A stretch of 64,000 bases of DNA from assembly GCA_017347445.1 (NCBI GenBank), contig AP021856.1, positions 3,232,613 to 3,296,612 of the forward strand. The letters are read 5' to 3'. The translations under genes and the position numbers were made by a program. A model generated the notes under the pieces. That model saw only the letters and a program-made list of their open reading frames with translations. It did not search any database and was not told the origin of the DNA. Below are positions 61,910-64,000 of this stretch, one piece after another. How positions within the stretch are numbered: the first letter of the stretch is position 1; each line of letters opens with the position of its first letter. This DNA is from Candidatus Brocadia pituitae. Lineage in GTDB: Bacteria; Planctomycetota; Brocadiia; Brocadiales; Brocadiaceae.

Positions 61910-64000
61910 TTAACTGTTGAGGTTTTCAGGCGCACTTTGCCCTTGCTCCGGCTGAGGCATCATTTCAAACTGAGCGGGGAAATTTATCTTTTGTCTTCTT
62001 ATTTCGAGACTCTTCATGTAATTTTTTATGGTGTCACGGATAATTTTTTCGTGGTTCTCCAATATTGGCAATACCTTCAAGAGTTCATCGAACTGCGTTT
62101 TGTGGTGCCGGCAATCCCTTTCTGTTTCATCGGTTTGCGATACCACCGAACTTGCAATATCTTCAGACCCGCCGTGGGGTCTTTTTTGCCTCCTTCTCTC
62201 GAGGCTCTTTACATAAATTTTCAAGGTATCTCTAATGATTTCATAATCTTCCGTTATTGGTAATACCCTAAGCAGCCTCTCAAATCCCCTGAGGATCTTT
62301 TCGATTTCGTCTCTCGAGTATCGTTCGGTATTTTTCGCAATAAATATTTTTTCATGTTTGCTTGTGGTCGTGCCTTCTTCTGCCGTAAGAATTTCTTCAA
62401 AGAGCTTCTCGCCGGGTCTCAAACCGGTAAATGCTATGTCGATTTCCTTATACGGTTCGAGTCCGTGAATGCGTATCAACTCCTCAGCCAGGGTTACAAT
62501 ACGTATTGGCTCTCCCATGTCAAGGACAAGCACATCTCCACCATTTCCAATGATGGATGACTGCAACACGAGGGACACGGCCTCAGGGATGGTCATGAAA
62601 AATCTTTGCACATCCTTATGGGTCACCGTGAGTGGCCCGCCTCCCTTTAATTGTTCCAGAAATATCGGTAACACACTTCCCCGGCTTCCCAGGACATTGC
62701 CAAACCGCACAGAGACAAAGCCGGTATTCGAACAACCATTGAGCGCCGTACAGATATATTCCGCCATCCTCTTCGTGGCGCCCATAATACTGGTTGGGCA
62801 CACAGCCTTATCGGTGGAGATCAAAACAAACTTCTCAACGTGGTAGTCTGCCGCTGCCTTTGCGACCCGGTAGGTGCCAAACATATTCACCTGGACGGCC
62901 TCCCGGGCATTTATCTCCATCATGGGCACATGCTTATTAGCTGCGGCGTGGAATACCACCTGCGGCTTGAATTTTCTGAACGTCTCATTGACGACGTATT
63001 CATCCCGTATATCACCAGTGATGAAGACAACGCTCCCTTGTGCCCGCGAATGCGAGGGTTGACCATGAAAACACTCGGGAAATACCCTTTCCAACCATAA
63101 TTTCATTTTATGAAGTTCCGTTTCATCGATATCGAAAAGAACGATCTGTCTGGGCCGGAATGAGCTTACCTGCATGACAAGTTCGGAGCCGATAGACCCT
63201 CCTGCTCCGGTAATGAGGACGACCTTGTCCTTTAAAAATTCTCCGATTCCCCGGCAATCGATGGTTACTTTCTGCCGCCCTAAAAGGTCTTCAATGCGGA
63301 TATCTTCAAGATTCTTCGTGTTGACATCAGGCCTGTTGAAATCATAGATCCGCGGCACAATCTTGACCGTGTCTACCTTGAGCTGTTTTGCCAATCCGTA
63401 GATTTCCCTGAGGGTTTTATGATTGAGTGACGGAATGGCTATGATGATCGCCTCAACTTCATAGTGTAAAACAATATCATGTAATTTGTCTGTCGTGCCA
63501 AATACCTTTAAGCCATGGATATACGTTCCGACCTTACCCTTGTCATCATCCAACATCCCTATGGGGTAATAATCCTTAAAGTCCTGCCTTTTCATGTCCC
63601 TTGCAATCATCTCCCCTGTGTTTCCTGCGCCAAGAATGAGGGTTTTCTTGCCGGCATGCGTGATTGCTCTTTTGTGAATGATTTCAAAAAACAGTCTTTT
63701 CGAAAACCTCAATCCGCAGAATAAGACAAAGGAAACCATACCGTCGATAAGAAAGACGCTTCTTGGGAATCCGTCGAGATGTATGTTAAAAGAAGAGAAA
63801 CCTGGAATACCAGGATGAAACCATAAAGGCGGGAGGATCAAGATGATCACCATCACCACGGACATCGATACTGTTTGAGCAATGGCAATATTGACCAGTT
63901 CATTAATACCCACATATCGCCAGGTGATTTTATAAATTCTAAAGCACAGAAATACAGCCAGTTTTGTCAGAACAAAAGCCGGCAATGCCTGCAGAAACAT
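61910..64000 (-). CDS. CapD-type nucleoside-diphosphate sugar 4,6-dehydratase/epimerase (partial)
   Basis: Membrane-bound SDR enzyme that makes a 4-keto-6-deoxy (amino)sugar nucleotide for glycan assembly. 696 codons are visible; the first membrane helices lie beyond the right edge. Visible are membrane segments at about 10-20, 42-60 and 83-97. An N-terminal Rossmann-like domain (LILGAGNTGEMIARDM, 122-137) precedes the catalytic SDR domain with VLITGAGGSIGSELV (261-275), HAAANKHVPMME and STDKAVCPTSIMGATKR. The tail is unusual: a segment of about 37 residues (FERLLRVLPITEDYEIIRDT...) is repeated as FDELLKVLPILENHEKIIRD.... It probably supplies the initiating sugar for the transferase at 5434 or a similar enzyme. 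Confidence 0.93.
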   Translation of the reverse strand: MFLQALPAFVLTKLAVFLCFRIYKITWRYVGINELVNIAIAQTVSMSVVMVIILILPPLWFHPGIPGFSSFNIHLDGFPRSVFLIDGMVSFVLFCGLRFSKRLFFEIIHKRAITHAGKKTLILGAGNTGEMIARDMKRQDFKDYYPIGMLDDDKGKVGTYIHGLKVFGTTDKLHDIVLHYEVEAIIIAIPSLNHKTLREIYGLAKQLKVDTVKIVPRIYDFNRPDVNTKNLEDIRIEDLLGRQKVTIDCRGIGEFLKDKVVLITGAGGSIGSELVMQVSSFRPRQIVLFDIDETELHKMKLWLERVFPECFHGQPSHSRAQGSVVFITGDIRDEYVVNETFRKFKPQVVFHAAANKHVPMMEINAREAVQVNMFGTYRVAKAAADYHVEKFVLISTDKAVCPTSIMGATKRMAEYICTALNGCSNTGFVSVRFGNVLGSRGSVLPIFLEQLKGGGPLTVTHKDVQRFFMTIPEAVSLVLQSSIIGNGGDVLVLDMGEPIRIVTLAEELIRIHGLEPYKEIDIAFTGLRPGEKLFEEILTAEEGTTTSKHEKIFIAKNTERYSRDEIEKILRGFERLLRVLPITEDYEIIRDTLKIYVKSLERRRQKRPHGGSEDIASSVVSQTDETERDCRHHKTQFDELLKVLPILENHEKIIRDTIKNYMKSLEIRRQKINFPAQFEMMPQPEQGQSAPENLNS

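Overview
This 64 kb window is AT-rich bacterial DNA read with the standard bacterial code. Almost every gene lies on the minus strand, so transcription runs from high to low coordinates. No taxonomic marker gene is present. The mix of an Mla lipid transporter, a large exopolysaccharide (EPS) locus, many toxin-antitoxin (TA) modules and large amounts of CAAAT/ATTTG-type repeat DNA suggests a Gram-negative, repeat-rich environmental bacterium. My best guess, from recall only, is a Brocadiales-like (anammox) planctomycete; treat that as weak.

Layout. 1-2049: mlaE, mlaF and the start of mlaD, with a small inverted-repeat element between mlaE and mlaF. 2.1-3.5 kb: a junkyard of a DUF4338 remnant, a 5'-truncated reverse transcriptase and the copied tail of a secreted glycosidase-like gene. 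3.5-24 kb: an accessory zone of TA modules (TumE/DUF6516, PIN/VapBC, DUF433-DUF5615, YgiT), many truncated or overlapping by 4 nt. It is interspersed with EPS genes (PLP aminotransferase, initiating sugar transferase, GT2, secreted CBM/TIM-barrel protein), an IS256-family insertion that splits a methyltransferase, and REP-type transposase debris. 24-46 kb: the EPS core with glycosyltransferases, methyltransferases, a DUF4091 secreted protein, a Wzy/ligase-like protein, a Wzx flippase, a glycosyltransferase-methyltransferase fusion, a PIN-aminotransferase fusion, an oxidoreductase-acyltransferase fusion and a frameshifted UDP-GlcNAc 2-epimerase. 46-53.6 kb: TA modules alternating with blocks of dispersed repeats. 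53.6-64 kb: a UDP-sugar dehydrogenase, a 154-bp tandem array, a Wzz/BY-kinase with an inserted DUF4388/MshEN-like segment, an IS4 (Tn5-like) element whose transposase carries DUF4338, and a CapD-type nucleotide-sugar dehydratase running off the right edge.

How the genes fit together. The dehydrogenase (53593), oxidoreductase-acyltransferase (43110), aminotransferase (41285) and 2-epimerase (44824) match the five steps from UDP-GlcNAc to UDP-2,3-diacetamido-2,3-dideoxymannuronate (WbpA, B, E, D, I). The small sugar transferase (5434) would load the first sugar on undecaprenyl phosphate, the GT1/GT2/GT4 enzymes extend it, methyltransferases decorate it, Wzx (38090) flips it, the Wzy-like protein (36255) polymerises it and the Wzz-kinase (56666) sets chain length. 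The most unusual points are the MshEN-like 24-5-24 motif inside the BY-kinase (possible c-di-GMP input), the PIN toxin fused to a biosynthetic aminotransferase, the DUF4338-Tn5-like transposase fusion, and repeat DNA that punctuates the operon and has entered coding sequences.
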